Source: an uncultured Lachnospiraceae bacterium (lineage in GTDB: Bacteria; Bacillota; Clostridia; Lachnospirales; Lachnospiraceae). From it: 64,000 bases of DNA. The stretch spans positions 1 through 64,000 of the forward strand of contig CAJUGD010000016.1 of NCBI GenBank assembly GCA_910586205.1. Direction: 5' to 3'. The notes under the pieces were generated by a model that ran no database searches, was not told the DNA's origin, and saw nothing but the letters and a program-made list of their open reading frames with translations. The translations under genes were made by a program, and so were the position numbers. Below are positions 26,323 through 33,807 of the stretch, in pieces (position 1 is the first letter of the stretch; the number at the start of each line of letters is the position of its first letter).

Positions 26323-27402
26323 ATGACACCAAAAATGACAACGGGCTATGCGGAATCTGCATCACCTGAACCTACTGAAAAACCAAAACGTGATACTCAA
26401 TCCCGTAAATGGCTCTTAACCATTAACAATCCCATTGATAAAGGTTACACTCATGAATCTATCCATGCAATTTTGATTGGTATAAAATCCATTGTCTACT
26501 GGTGCGTGTCAGATGAAGTGGGGAATGGAACCCATACCCCTCATACCCATATTTTTATTCAGGGTCGAGGAGGAATTAATTTTTCCACCCTTCGGAAACG
26601 TTTTCCTGGTGCCGATTTAGAAATGGCCCGTGGGACTGCCCAACAAAACATGGAATATGTCTCAAAAACAGGCAAGTGGAAGGATGATAAAAAATCCGAC
26701 ACCAGTGTCCCCGGAACTTTTGAGGAATGGGGAGAGATGCCTGTGGAGCGTCAAGGCCGAAGGAATGACCTGGACGATTTATATAGCATGATTAAAGACG
26801 GCTATACGGATTACCAGATATTGGAGGTAATGCCGGAAAGCCTTTTAAATCTTGATAAACTGGACAGAGTAAGGCAGGTGATCCGGTATGAATCTTATAA
26901 AAGTACTTTTCGCAACCTGGATGTGCATTACATTTATGGTTATGCCGGTGTTGGGAAAACCCGTTTTGTCATGGAAAACTATGGTTTTTCTAATGTGTTT
27001 CGTGTTACTGATTACAGCCACCCTTTTGACAATTACCGGGGTCAGGATGTGGTGCTTTTTGAGGAGTTTCGCTCCAGCCTGTTATTTTCCGACATGCTAA
27101 GCTATCTGGACGGATACCCGCTGGAACTGCCCTGCCGCTATACGAACAAATACGCCTGTTACACAAAAGTTTACATAGTGAGCAATATTCCATTAATAAA
27201 GCAATATCCTAATGTCCAGTCAGAATCACCGGATGACTGGCCAGCGCTTATCCGTCGAATAAATACCATTATGCATTTCACAGAGTCGAAAATCAATGTA
27301 CAAAAAATTGAAAAGTTTACTGATGGCTTTTATCATATAGTCCCAGGTGAGGAGGTGCCTTTCCATGACATTGAAAAAATTGTTGGAAGCTTTGAAATTT
27401 GA
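26323..27402 (+). CDS. rep: CRESS-type Rep (HUH endonuclease plus SF3 helicase)
   Basis: A 359-residue rolling-circle initiator. HUH motifs are WLLTINNP (residues 30-37), HTPHTH (71-76) and YVSK (112-115, single catalytic Tyr). The superfamily-3 helicase follows: Walker A GYAGVGKT (206-213), Walker B VVLFEEF (243-249) and motif C VYIVSN (283-288). This combination defines Reps of eukaryotic CRESS-DNA viruses and related bacterial plasmids, and is unusual in a filamentous phage. ATG 26323 has AAAGGGGAAG upstream; the TTG at 26287 is rejected. Confidence 0.95.
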   Translation: MTPKMTTGYAESASPEPTEKPKRDTQSRKWLLTINNPIDKGYTHESIHAILIGIKSIVYWCVSDEVGNGTHTPHTHIFIQGRGGINFSTLRKRFPGADLEMARGTAQQNMEYVSKTGKWKDDKKSDTSVPGTFEEWGEMPVERQGRRNDLDDLYSMIKDGYTDYQILEVMPESLLNLDKLDRVRQVIRYESYKSTFRNLDVHYIYGYAGVGKTRFVMENYGFSNVFRVTDYSHPFDNYRGQDVVLFEEFRSSLLFSDMLSYLDGYPLELPCRYTNKYACYTKVYIVSNIPLIKQYPNVQSESPDDWPALIRRINTIMHFTESKINVQKIEKFTDGFYHIVPGEEVPFHDIEKIVGSFEI

Positions 27403-27550
27403 GGGTCACATATCGTTGCGCCGGGATAATTTGGGCGGTATGCAATACATAGGTGGCGGCAATTCGGAATATATATCTTCCCGTTATGGCGGATACAAGG
27501 TTGACAAATCCTCAATTATTGATAATATATTAATAGTGTATGTAAAATAA
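27365..27550 (+). CDS. Small protein overlapping the rep 3' end
   Basis: A 61-residue protein from ATG 27365, with AGGAGGTG upstream inside rep, overlapping it by 38 bases. It begins MTLKKLLEALKFEGHISLRR and ends in the strand-like IIDNILIVYVK. Similar-sized proteins with a DN.L.IYV end are common near replication genes of Clostridial elements. No function assigned. Confidence 0.55.
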   Translation: MTLKKLLEALKFEGHISLRRDNLGGMQYIGGGNSEYISSRYGGYKVDKSSIIDNILIVYVK

Positions 27551-27963
27551 AATATATAAAAGATTTTAGGAAAGATGAAAATAGAATTTCGGAAAGAATA
27601 TTAAGAAAAAAGGGAGATAAAAAGAGTTTTAAATGAGACCAACTAGTTCGTTAAACTAAACTTTCGCAAATAGTTGCTGACCGGGGCGCGTCCGACGGGA
27701 TATGAAATGTCCGCGCCCCAGCAACTACCGCTTCACTTTCGCGAAAGTGATACTTTAACGAATAGTTGGAAGCTTATTCAAACATTATTCCATCATTTAA
27801 TCTCTTTTCCTTGTCATTAAACTCCCTTTTCTTTTTCCTTAATAAACATTTCTTCAATTTATAATAATCACTTCTTTAAAATGAGTCCTTTTTATTTTCT
27901 TAATGTTCTTTTTCATTCTAATTTTACCTTTTATTAAAATTCTTTTTGATAGGAAATATCTCT
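27551..27963. other. Right prophage boundary, diverged palindromic flanks
   Basis: Besides the hairpin, the AT-rich flanks at about 27560-27636 and 27780-27880 are weak inverted copies of each other, and the left flank resembles the left arm at 18450-18530 (shared TTTAG.AAAGA, GAATT and ATTAAGAA blocks). No gene seen. Confidence 0.6.
27640..27768. other. Folded attP-like hairpin: two inverted dif-like sites (attR end)
   Basis: Site 2 (27640-27676, inverted) and site 3 (27734-27768) face each other around a GC-rich stem. The outer arms pair CCAACTA/TTCGTTAAA with TTTAACGAA/TAGTTGG and ACTTTCGC with GCGAAAGT. The inner arms pair TAGTTGCT (27671-27678) and GGGGCGCG (27683-27690) with CGCGCCCC (27712-27719) and AGCAACTA (27720-27727). 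A single strand would fold into one duplex recombination site, as for CTXphi attP1/attP2. TCACTTTCGCGAAAGTGA at 27733-27750 is itself a perfect palindrome. Confidence 0.85.
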
Positions 27964-28725
27964 ATGAACCTCCAACGCCTTTACAGCTTAACAAGAAAAG
28001 CCATTGACACATACCAGATGATTCAGCAAGATGATCGCATTGCCATCGGAATATCCGGCGGTAAGGACAGCCTGACTTTATTGTATGCACTTCATGGATT
28101 AATGCAGTTTTACCCAAAAAAGTTTTCATTAGAAGCAATCACAGTCAACCTGGGGTTTGATGGATTCGATCTGTCACAAGTATCGGAGCTCTGCCGACAG
28201 CTCTCTATTCCATACACCATTATTCCTACAGATATTGGCAGAATCCTGTTTCATGAACGAAAAGAATCAAATCCCTGCTCCTTATGCGCTAAACTTCGAA
28301 AAGGCGCTTTAAATAAGGCAGCCAAGGAATCCGGATGCAATAAGGTGGCCTATGCCCATCATAGGGAGGATCTGATCGAAACCATGCTCCTTTCCTTGCT
28401 TTATGAAGGACGGTTTTATGCATTCTCCCCTTATACTTATCTGGACCGTATGGATTTAACCGTGATCCGTCCTCTGATGCTGGTTCCTGAAGCAGATATT
28501 AAGGGATTCCGAAATCAGTACAAGCTTCCGGTCTGTAAAAATCCTTGTCCTGTAGATGGTTCTACGAAACGCGAATATGTTAAAACATTAACAAAGAATT
28601 TGGAAAATGAAAATCCTGGGGTAAAAACACGTCTGTTCCATGCTATTTTGACAGGCAATATTTCCGGGTGGCCTGCCTGCTCTCCCACTGCATATGACCA
28701 TATTTCAAAGGAGAAAGACATTTGA
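27964..28725 (+). CDS. TtcA-like tRNA 2-thiocytidine biosynthesis protein
   Basis: A 253-residue PP-loop ATPase. The nucleotide loop is SGGKDS (residues 31-36), the cysteine pair is CSLC (105-108), and a third cysteine lies in the CKNPCP segment; these bind an Fe-S cluster in TtcA. It adds sulphur to C32 of tRNA. ATG 27964 with AGGAAA upstream is used. The stop overlaps the start of the recombinase gene, so the two are coupled. Confidence 0.88.
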   Translation: MNLQRLYSLTRKAIDTYQMIQQDDRIAIGISGGKDSLTLLYALHGLMQFYPKKFSLEAITVNLGFDGFDLSQVSELCRQLSIPYTIIPTDIGRILFHERKESNPCSLCAKLRKGALNKAAKESGCNKVAYAHHREDLIETMLLSLLYEGRFYAFSPYTYLDRMDLTVIRPLMLVPEADIKGFRNQYKLPVCKNPCPVDGSTKREYVKTLTKNLENENPGVKTRLFHAILTGNISGWPACSPTAYDHISKEKDI

Positions 28726-29798
28726 AAAAGTTAGCCTATTATGAACAAAAGGATATCGAGAATATCCAAAAATTAAGAATCATGATAAAAGAACTGCCGC
28801 CCTTTTGTATCGACTTTTTCCGGGGCATTGAACCACGTACTTCTTCCAGAACCCGTATTGCCTATGCTTATGATCTAAGCATCTTTTTCGGTTTTCTTTC
28901 TCGGGAAAACCCTTTTTTTCGAAATCTGGACCGTATGGAGATTCGATTGGAGCATTTGGATGAGCTTACGGTCAGCGATTTGGAAGAATATATGGAATAC
29001 TTAAAATACCGGTTTAATGAAAATAATCAGGAGATTATCAACAAGGAACGGGGAATTATGCGGAAAATCTCCTCTCTGAAAAGTTTCTATAATTATTTTT
29101 ATCGAAATGAAAAACTGCATAATAACCCAGCGGCTCTTGTCCAGCTTCCAAAGCTTCATGAAAAAGAGATTATCCGCCTGGACATTGACGAGGTAGCCCT
29201 ACTTCTGGATGAAGTCGAACAGGGAGAGAATCTGACAGACAAGCAAAAGGCATTTCATAACAAAACCAAAGTCCGCGATCTGGCACTTCTCACACTTCTT
29301 TTAGGCACAGGAATCCGCGTATCAGAATGTGTAGGTCTGGATATTGATGATGTGGATCTGAAAAACGGCGGGATCCATATTCATCGCAAAGGCGGTAAGG
29401 AGGTTACGGTCTATTTTGGCTTTGAGGTGGAAACGGCTCTGCAGGATTATCTTGATGAACGCTTTGGAATAGATGCCATGCCTGGTCATGATAAAGCCTT
29501 GTTCTTATCTCTGCAGAAAAAACGTATCAATGTTCGAAGTGTGGAAAATCTAGTAAAAAAATATGCTAAGATTGTAACTCCTCTGAAAAAAATCACTCCT
29601 CATAAGCTGCGAAGCACCTATGGAACAAACTTGTATCGTGAAACGGGAGATATCTATCTTGTAGCAGATGTATTGGGGCATTCGGATGTCAACACTACAA
29701 AAAAGCATTATGCGGCACTGGAGGATGAACGCCGCCGAAGCGCTAGGAATAAAGTCCACCTGCGGGAACACTCGGAAGACATTCACTCTGAAAAATAG
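28722..29798 (+). CDS. XerS-like tyrosine recombinase
   Basis: A 358-residue recombinase with catalytic residues Arg199 (GTGIRVSE), Lys223 (HRKGGK), His294 and Arg297 (PHKLR), His320 (LGHSD) and Tyr330 (KHYAAL). Length and sequence style match single-protein XerS of streptococci (about 356) rather than XerC/XerD (about 300). In streptococci the dif site lies beside xerS, as here. The TTG start at 28722 has AAAGGAG 8 bases upstream. It should resolve chromosome dimers at the dif-like sites and may integrate the prophage. Confidence 0.88.
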   Translation: MKKLAYYEQKDIENIQKLRIMIKELPPFCIDFFRGIEPRTSSRTRIAYAYDLSIFFGFLSRENPFFRNLDRMEIRLEHLDELTVSDLEEYMEYLKYRFNENNQEIINKERGIMRKISSLKSFYNYFYRNEKLHNNPAALVQLPKLHEKEIIRLDIDEVALLLDEVEQGENLTDKQKAFHNKTKVRDLALLTLLLGTGIRVSECVGLDIDDVDLKNGGIHIHRKGGKEVTVYFGFEVETALQDYLDERFGIDAMPGHDKALFLSLQKKRINVRSVENLVKKYAKIVTPLKKITPHKLRSTYGTNLYRETGDIYLVADVLGHSDVNTTKKHYAALEDERRRSARNKVHLREHSEDIHSEK

Positions 29799-30355
29799 AC
29801 AATGGTCAAGTATTCTCCGGAGTGAACCTGTTCGTCGCGGAGATTGTTCATTCTCTTTAGTTCCTGTACATATTCAGCAACTGTATACTCACTGCCTTCT
29901 GCATATCGGCTGGCAATGTTCCACAGGTTATCTCCTGGCTTCAGCCGTATGCTGGTATAATATCGATTCAAAGAATCTGTACGATTCTCCTTGGCATAGG
30001 CATCAAAAAGTGTACGTCCGAAAAATCCTGTAAAAAAAGCGGTGGCCACCAGCAATATAACCACAAACTTTTGAATCTTTTTGCGGCGGGCACGACGTTT
30101 CATGGCAATGGCCATGAGTCTGCTTTCCGGCTTTCTTTCTTCTGTCTGTTCTGGTTTCTTCTTAAGATTCGGTTGCTGCCGCTTTTCAAGGAATACATCT
30201 TTATTACTGGTATCCAGTCTTTTTAGTATGCGGCTTACTTCTGCAGCCCCAAAGTGAATCGGAACACTTCCACAGACTGCTTCTGTAGTACCGTCACAAA
30301 CCTGCATGCATCCATTCCAATCTGACCTTCTGTACTCTCTCAGATTTCTTTCCAT
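29783..30355 (-). CDS. YneA-like LysM protein, SOS cell-division inhibitor candidate
   Basis: A 190-residue protein with a basic cytoplasmic part, one membrane helix (FVVILLVATAFFTGFFGRTL) and a C-terminal LysM domain (IRLKPGDNLWNIASRYAEGS). Divergence from lexA, LexA-type boxes in the promoter and the membrane-LysM layout match YneA, which blocks division in Bacillus. The N-terminal 110-residue extension is not in YneA. Its end overlaps the recombinase gene by 16 bases (convergent). Confidence 0.75.
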   Translation of the reverse strand: MERNLREYRRSDWNGCMQVCDGTTEAVCGSVPIHFGAAEVSRILKRLDTSNKDVFLEKRQQPNLKKKPEQTEERKPESRLMAIAMKRRARRKKIQKFVVILLVATAFFTGFFGRTLFDAYAKENRTDSLNRYYTSIRLKPGDNLWNIASRYAEGSEYTVAEYVQELKRMNNLRDEQVHSGEYLTIVYFSE

Positions 30356-30386
30356 CTCAATACCCCCTTTTCCCAGTTATAATACT

Positions 30387-30497
30387 GAACGTGTGTTCTT
30401 TGTTCGTATTGACATTATAATATCCGAACATTCGTTTGTCAATAGTTTTTTGATTTTTTTCGAACAAAGGTTTGCTTTTTTCTCCAACATATGTTAG
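30387..30497. promoter_or_regulatory. Four LexA-type boxes between the LysM gene and lexA
   Basis: GAACGTGTGTTC (30387-30398), CGAACATTCGTTTG (30425-30438), CGAACAAAGGTTTG (30461-30474) and CCAACATATGTTAG (30484-30497). They match the Firmicute GAAC-N4-GTTC consensus to different degrees; the first is perfect. The fourth overlaps the probable lexA -10. Confidence 0.88.
30414..30442 (-). promoter_or_regulatory. Consensus promoter of the LysM gene
   Basis: Minus-strand TTGACA (30442-30437) and TATAAT (30419-30414) with 17-bp spacing. The second LexA-type box lies between the two elements, so LexA would block RNA polymerase. Confidence 0.9.
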
Positions 30498-30591
30498 TAT
30501 AGTATTAGGGAATCTGAATGAATTTGCAGCAGTTCATGTTTGACAGAACTGTTACCAGCTTCTCAATTCGCAGAGAATCAGGAGGAAAAGC

Positions 30592-31206
30592 ATGAACCAG
30601 GGAAAGATTACATCTAAACAGAAGGAAATATTAGAATATATTAAGGAGACCATCTTAAAGAAAGGATATCCTCCGACAGTACGTGAGATATGCGAGGCTG
30701 TTCGTTTAAAGTCTACTTCTTCCGTACACTCTCATCTAGAGACCTTAGAGCGCAATGGTTATATCCGCCGGGATCCTACCAAGCCCAGAGCTATGGAGAT
30801 TTTGGATGATACTTTTGGACTTACCCGCCGGGAGATGGTTCAGGTGCCCATGATTGGAACCGTTGCCGCCGGACTCCCCATTCTTGCAGAAGAGAATATT
30901 GAGGAATATTTTCCCATACCTGCAGAGCTGCTTCCCAACTCTCAGACATTTATGCTTCGCATCAAAGGAAATAGTATGATCAACGCAGGGATTTTTGAGG
31001 GGGATCGAGTGATTGTTGAGCAGACGCCTACTGCTGAGAATGGTGATATTGTAGTTGCGCTGATTGATGATTCTGCCACAGTAAAACGTTTTTACAAAGA
31101 AGGGGATCATTACCGCCTGCAGCCGGAAAATGACACTATGGAGCCTATTATTGTTTCGAATCTTAATGTCTTGGGAAAAGTAATTGCTCTGTTCCGTATG
31201 ATGTAG
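30592..31206 (+). CDS. lexA: SOS repressor LexA
   Basis: A 204-residue LexA. The winged helix (residues 1-65) contains PTVREICEAVRLKSTSSVHS. The self-cleavage site is Ala93-Gly94 (VAAGLP), the catalytic Ser is 128 (KGNSMI) and Lys is 165 (ATVKRF). It represses itself and the divergent LysM gene. AGGAGG precedes the ATG. Confidence 0.98.
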   Translation: MNQGKITSKQKEILEYIKETILKKGYPPTVREICEAVRLKSTSSVHSHLETLERNGYIRRDPTKPRAMEILDDTFGLTRREMVQVPMIGTVAAGLPILAEENIEEYFPIPAELLPNSQTFMLRIKGNSMINAGIFEGDRVIVEQTPTAENGDIVVALIDDSATVKRFYKEGDHYRLQPENDTMEPIIVSNLNVLGKVIALFRMM

Positions 31207-31300
31207 CAATTTTCAGACACGCTCTAGCGTTCCATCCAGAAACGAAAATACAGACGATCTAACTAAAATACAACTTATCTAACATGTCTTTCTACAGAGT

Positions 31301-31333
31301 AAAAACCGGGAACGGTTCTGTCTCCCGGTTTTT
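31301..31333. terminator. Bidirectional terminator after lexA
   Basis: AAAAACCGGGA pairs with TCCCGGTTTTT around a 10-base loop, serving lexA and the convergent kinase-like gene. Confidence 0.92.
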
Positions 31334-31410
31334 ATAAATATCTGTTTTAATATCTGCCTCATGGAAATCCGTCATAAATACGCCTGTATTTTTTTATATT
31401 TAATTCATAA

Positions 31411-32061
31411 TTACTTTTGTCCGGATTTTTCCTTAAGCCGCAGATTTTTCACCCTGGCCAACTCCAGAATCATGTCTACTGCCCCATCAATGCCCACAGA
31501 ACTGCTGTTAATACACAGATCATAGCTGCGGGAATCGCCCCATTTCTTACTTGAGTAATAATTATAATAGCTTGCTCTCTTTTTATCTGTTTTGACCATG
31601 ATATCCTTTGCTTTTGCTGTCTCTACCTTATAGAGCTGCTTCAGATATTCAATACGTTCCTCATCATTGCCTGTGACAAATACGCTTACCACATTAGGAT
31701 ATTCAGCCAGCGCATAATCTGCACAGCGTCCTACGATCACGCAGGATTCTTCATCTGCAAGCTTTTTAATCGTATCAAACTGTGCCAGGAAAATCTTGTG
31801 ATTCAGAGGCATATCCATATAAGCAGAATTAGAATACCCCATAGAATACGTATCCATTACTAAAGAATAGAGAAAACTGCTGGTGGGCTTTTCATCGTGG
31901 GTTTCGAATAATTCTTCACACAAGCCGCTGTTCTTGGCAGCAAGAGTAAGAAGCTCTTTGTCATAGCATTTGACTCCAAGCCTTTGGGCAACGGTTTCTC
32001 CGATTTTCTTGCCGCCGCTTCCACACTGTCTTCCAATTGTAATGACTAAGTTACCCTTCAT
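31411..32061 (-). CDS. Cytidylate kinase-like family protein
   Basis: A 216-residue P-loop protein with GRQCGSGGKKIG, a variant Walker A, and SCVIVGRCADYAL. It belongs to the cytidylate-kinase-like (Cytidylate_kin2) group, common and poorly characterised in gut Clostridia; it is not the main Cmk. Substrate unknown. AAGGAGAAGG precedes the ATG. The 190 bases downstream toward rluD hold a perfect DnaA box at 32230-32238. Confidence 0.85.
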   Translation of the reverse strand: MKGNLVITIGRQCGSGGKKIGETVAQRLGVKCYDKELLTLAAKNSGLCEELFETHDEKPTSSFLYSLVMDTYSMGYSNSAYMDMPLNHKIFLAQFDTIKKLADEESCVIVGRCADYALAEYPNVVSVFVTGNDEERIEYLKQLYKVETAKAKDIMVKTDKKRASYYNYYSSKKWGDSRSYDLCINSSSVGIDGAVDMILELARVKNLRLKEKSGQK

Positions 32062-32250
32062 AGATGACCTTCTCCTTTCAGTTCCACTTGATGTAAAATG
32101 CTATATCTGTTACTCTTATTATACACCTAAATTTCTGAAAAGTACATCTATTTTGATGAAATCATAAAACATTTTCTGATAAGCTTACCTTATCTTCAGA
32201 TAAACAAACGATTTATAAACATGTATCTTTTATCCACAAAAGATATCTTG

Positions 32251-33189
32251 TCAGTACAAATTGCATAAAATGCCATCACCATTGTATCCCCAGTTTTTCA
32301 GCAGATCAGAAAAATATTTTGGAAGTGGTGCTCTTACCTCCAAATATTCTTCTGTTCGGGGATGCAGAATGCCCAGGATACCAGCATGCAGTGTTTGACC
32401 CTGAAGTCCTGGGATCGGACATTTTCCGGTCCTGTAAACCGTATCTCCAAGTAAAGGATGGCCGATAGATGCCATATGCACACGAATCTGATGAGTTCTG
32501 CCAGTCTCTAAGCGGCATTCAAGGAAGGTAAACCTCTCAAAACGGCAAAGGACATGATAATGTGTAACGGCATGCTTTCCATTTTTCTCATTGATGCTCA
32601 TTTTTTTACGATCAACAGGATGACGTCCAATGGATGCATCTATAGTCCCTTCGTCTTCAGCGATCACACCATGGACAATGGCATAATATACACGAGTTAT
32701 CGTATGCTCCTTGAGCTGCTCTGCAATGTGATTATGGGCAAAGTCATTCTTACAAGCAACCAATACCCCTGTCGTATCCATATCAATTCGATGGACAATC
32801 CCCGGACGGAGAATGCCGTTGATTCCGGATAAATCCCGACAATGGGCCAGAAGTCCATTTACAAGCGTTCCTGATAAATGTCCGGCTGCCGGATGAACTA
32901 CCATTCCCTTGGGTTTATTGACCATGATCAAATCCGAATCCTCGTAGAGAATTTCCAGCTTCATCTCCTCCGGAAGAATCTCCGGCTCCACAGCATCCGG
33001 CACGTCAAAAGAAATACGCTCGCCTTCAGATACCTTGTAATTGCTCTTCACAATTTTCTTATTTACCGATACACGGTCACATTTTAACAATTTTTGGATA
33101 TAAGATCTGGAAAGCTCCGGACAAATGTCGCTCAGATAGCGATCTATACGAATGCCCCCATTCTCTCCCACTATGACTTCCCGTATCAC
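32251..33189 (-). CDS. rluD: RluD-family 23S rRNA pseudouridine synthase
   Basis: A 312-residue enzyme with an N-terminal S4 RNA-binding domain (residues 12-70) and the catalytic motif GIVHRIDMDTTG, whose Asp forms the covalent intermediate. LETGRTHQIRVHMA and the C-terminal LHA motif are present. It lies just downstream of lspA, as is usual in Firmicutes. Exact target position in rRNA is not provable here. Confidence 0.93.
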   Translation of the reverse strand: MIREVIVGENGGIRIDRYLSDICPELSRSYIQKLLKCDRVSVNKKIVKSNYKVSEGERISFDVPDAVEPEILPEEMKLEILYEDSDLIMVNKPKGMVVHPAAGHLSGTLVNGLLAHCRDLSGINGILRPGIVHRIDMDTTGVLVACKNDFAHNHIAEQLKEHTITRVYYAIVHGVIAEDEGTIDASIGRHPVDRKKMSINEKNGKHAVTHYHVLCRFERFTFLECRLETGRTHQIRVHMASIGHPLLGDTVYRTGKCPIPGLQGQTLHAGILGILHPRTEEYLEVRAPLPKYFSDLLKNWGYNGDGILCNLY

Positions 33190-33216
33190 AGCCCTGTCTT
33201 CCCTCCTGCTGATTGC

Positions 33217-33807
33217 TCAATCCTTTGTATCTGCGCCATGAATAGAAAATTCATCCTCTGTCTTTTTTAAAGATTTTGAAGTAAGATGAAAAATCTCCAG
33301 GTCTTCTTCTGTGTAATAAAACAACAGCAAAATCAGAAGCGCTGCTGTAGCCGTAGTGACATAAATATCCGCCACATTAAAAATCGGAAAATCAATCAGA
33401 GAAAAATACAAAAAATCCACCACATACCCCTGACTTACCCGGTCCAGCATATTTCCTGCTGCACCAGCGGTTATGAGAGTAATGCAAAGCGCCAGCCAGC
33501 GATAATGGGAATCCTTCCAGGACGGAAGTCTCCACATTCCATAGGCAGCAGTCAAAAGAACCAAGATTCCGATGACAAAAAAGAAAAACTGCTGTCCCTG
33601 CAGCATGCCAAAGGCAGCACCGCGGTTTTCCGAATAAAGCAGCTCAAAAACACCCTGCAGAATCACCAAAGGTTCCTGTCCCTTCAGACAGCTTACTGCA
33701 AGATATTTGGTATATTGATCCAGCAATACCAGAAAACAGGAAAAAACAGCCCATACAATCAGATTGTCAACCCGTTTTCTTCTCTCCTGTCTCTGACTTT
33801 TGTTCAT
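33217..33807 (-). CDS. lspA: Lipoprotein signal peptidase (signal peptidase II)
   Basis: A 196-residue four-helix membrane protease. Catalytic Asp residues are in AAGNMLDRVSQGYVVDFL and FPIFNVADI. ATG 33807 is preferred, with AAGGAGG upstream; this start overlaps the aroB stop as ATGA. A charged C-terminal tail extends the family length. It removes the signal peptides of lipoproteins such as the carboxypeptidase at 38470. Confidence 0.96.
   Translation of the reverse strand: MNKSQRQERRKRVDNLIVWAVFSCFLVLLDQYTKYLAVSCLKGQEPLVILQGVFELLYSENRGAAFGMLQGQQFFFFVIGILVLLTAAYGMWRLPSWKDSHYRWLALCITLITAGAAGNMLDRVSQGYVVDFLYFSLIDFPIFNVADIYVTTATAALLILLLFYYTEEDLEIFHLTSKSLKKTEDEFSIHGADTKD

Larger units (their letters stand above)
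18543..27768 (+). mobile_element. Integrated inovirus-like (filamentous ssDNA phage) prophage
   Basis: About 9.2 kb between dif-like sites. Modules in order: virion proteins (two tiny membrane proteins, pVIII-like coat, pIII-like tip, pVI-like), Zot/pI assembly ATPase, a G-rich hairpin, a small gene, minus-strand coiled-coil and RHH-type regulator genes, repeats, a Cys-rich protein, a candidate ssDNA-binding protein, structured repeats, a CRESS-type Rep and a small overlapping gene. No integrase is encoded, consistent with use of the host Xer recombinase. No secretin is present, fitting a Gram-positive host. All key genes appear intact, so the phage may be active. Confidence 0.9.

Noticed and set aside
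28722..29798. Phage-encoded integrase
   Set aside because: Length and motifs are XerS-like, the gene is coupled to a TtcA-like housekeeping gene, and it lies outside the dif-like ends, so it is taken as the host recombinase.
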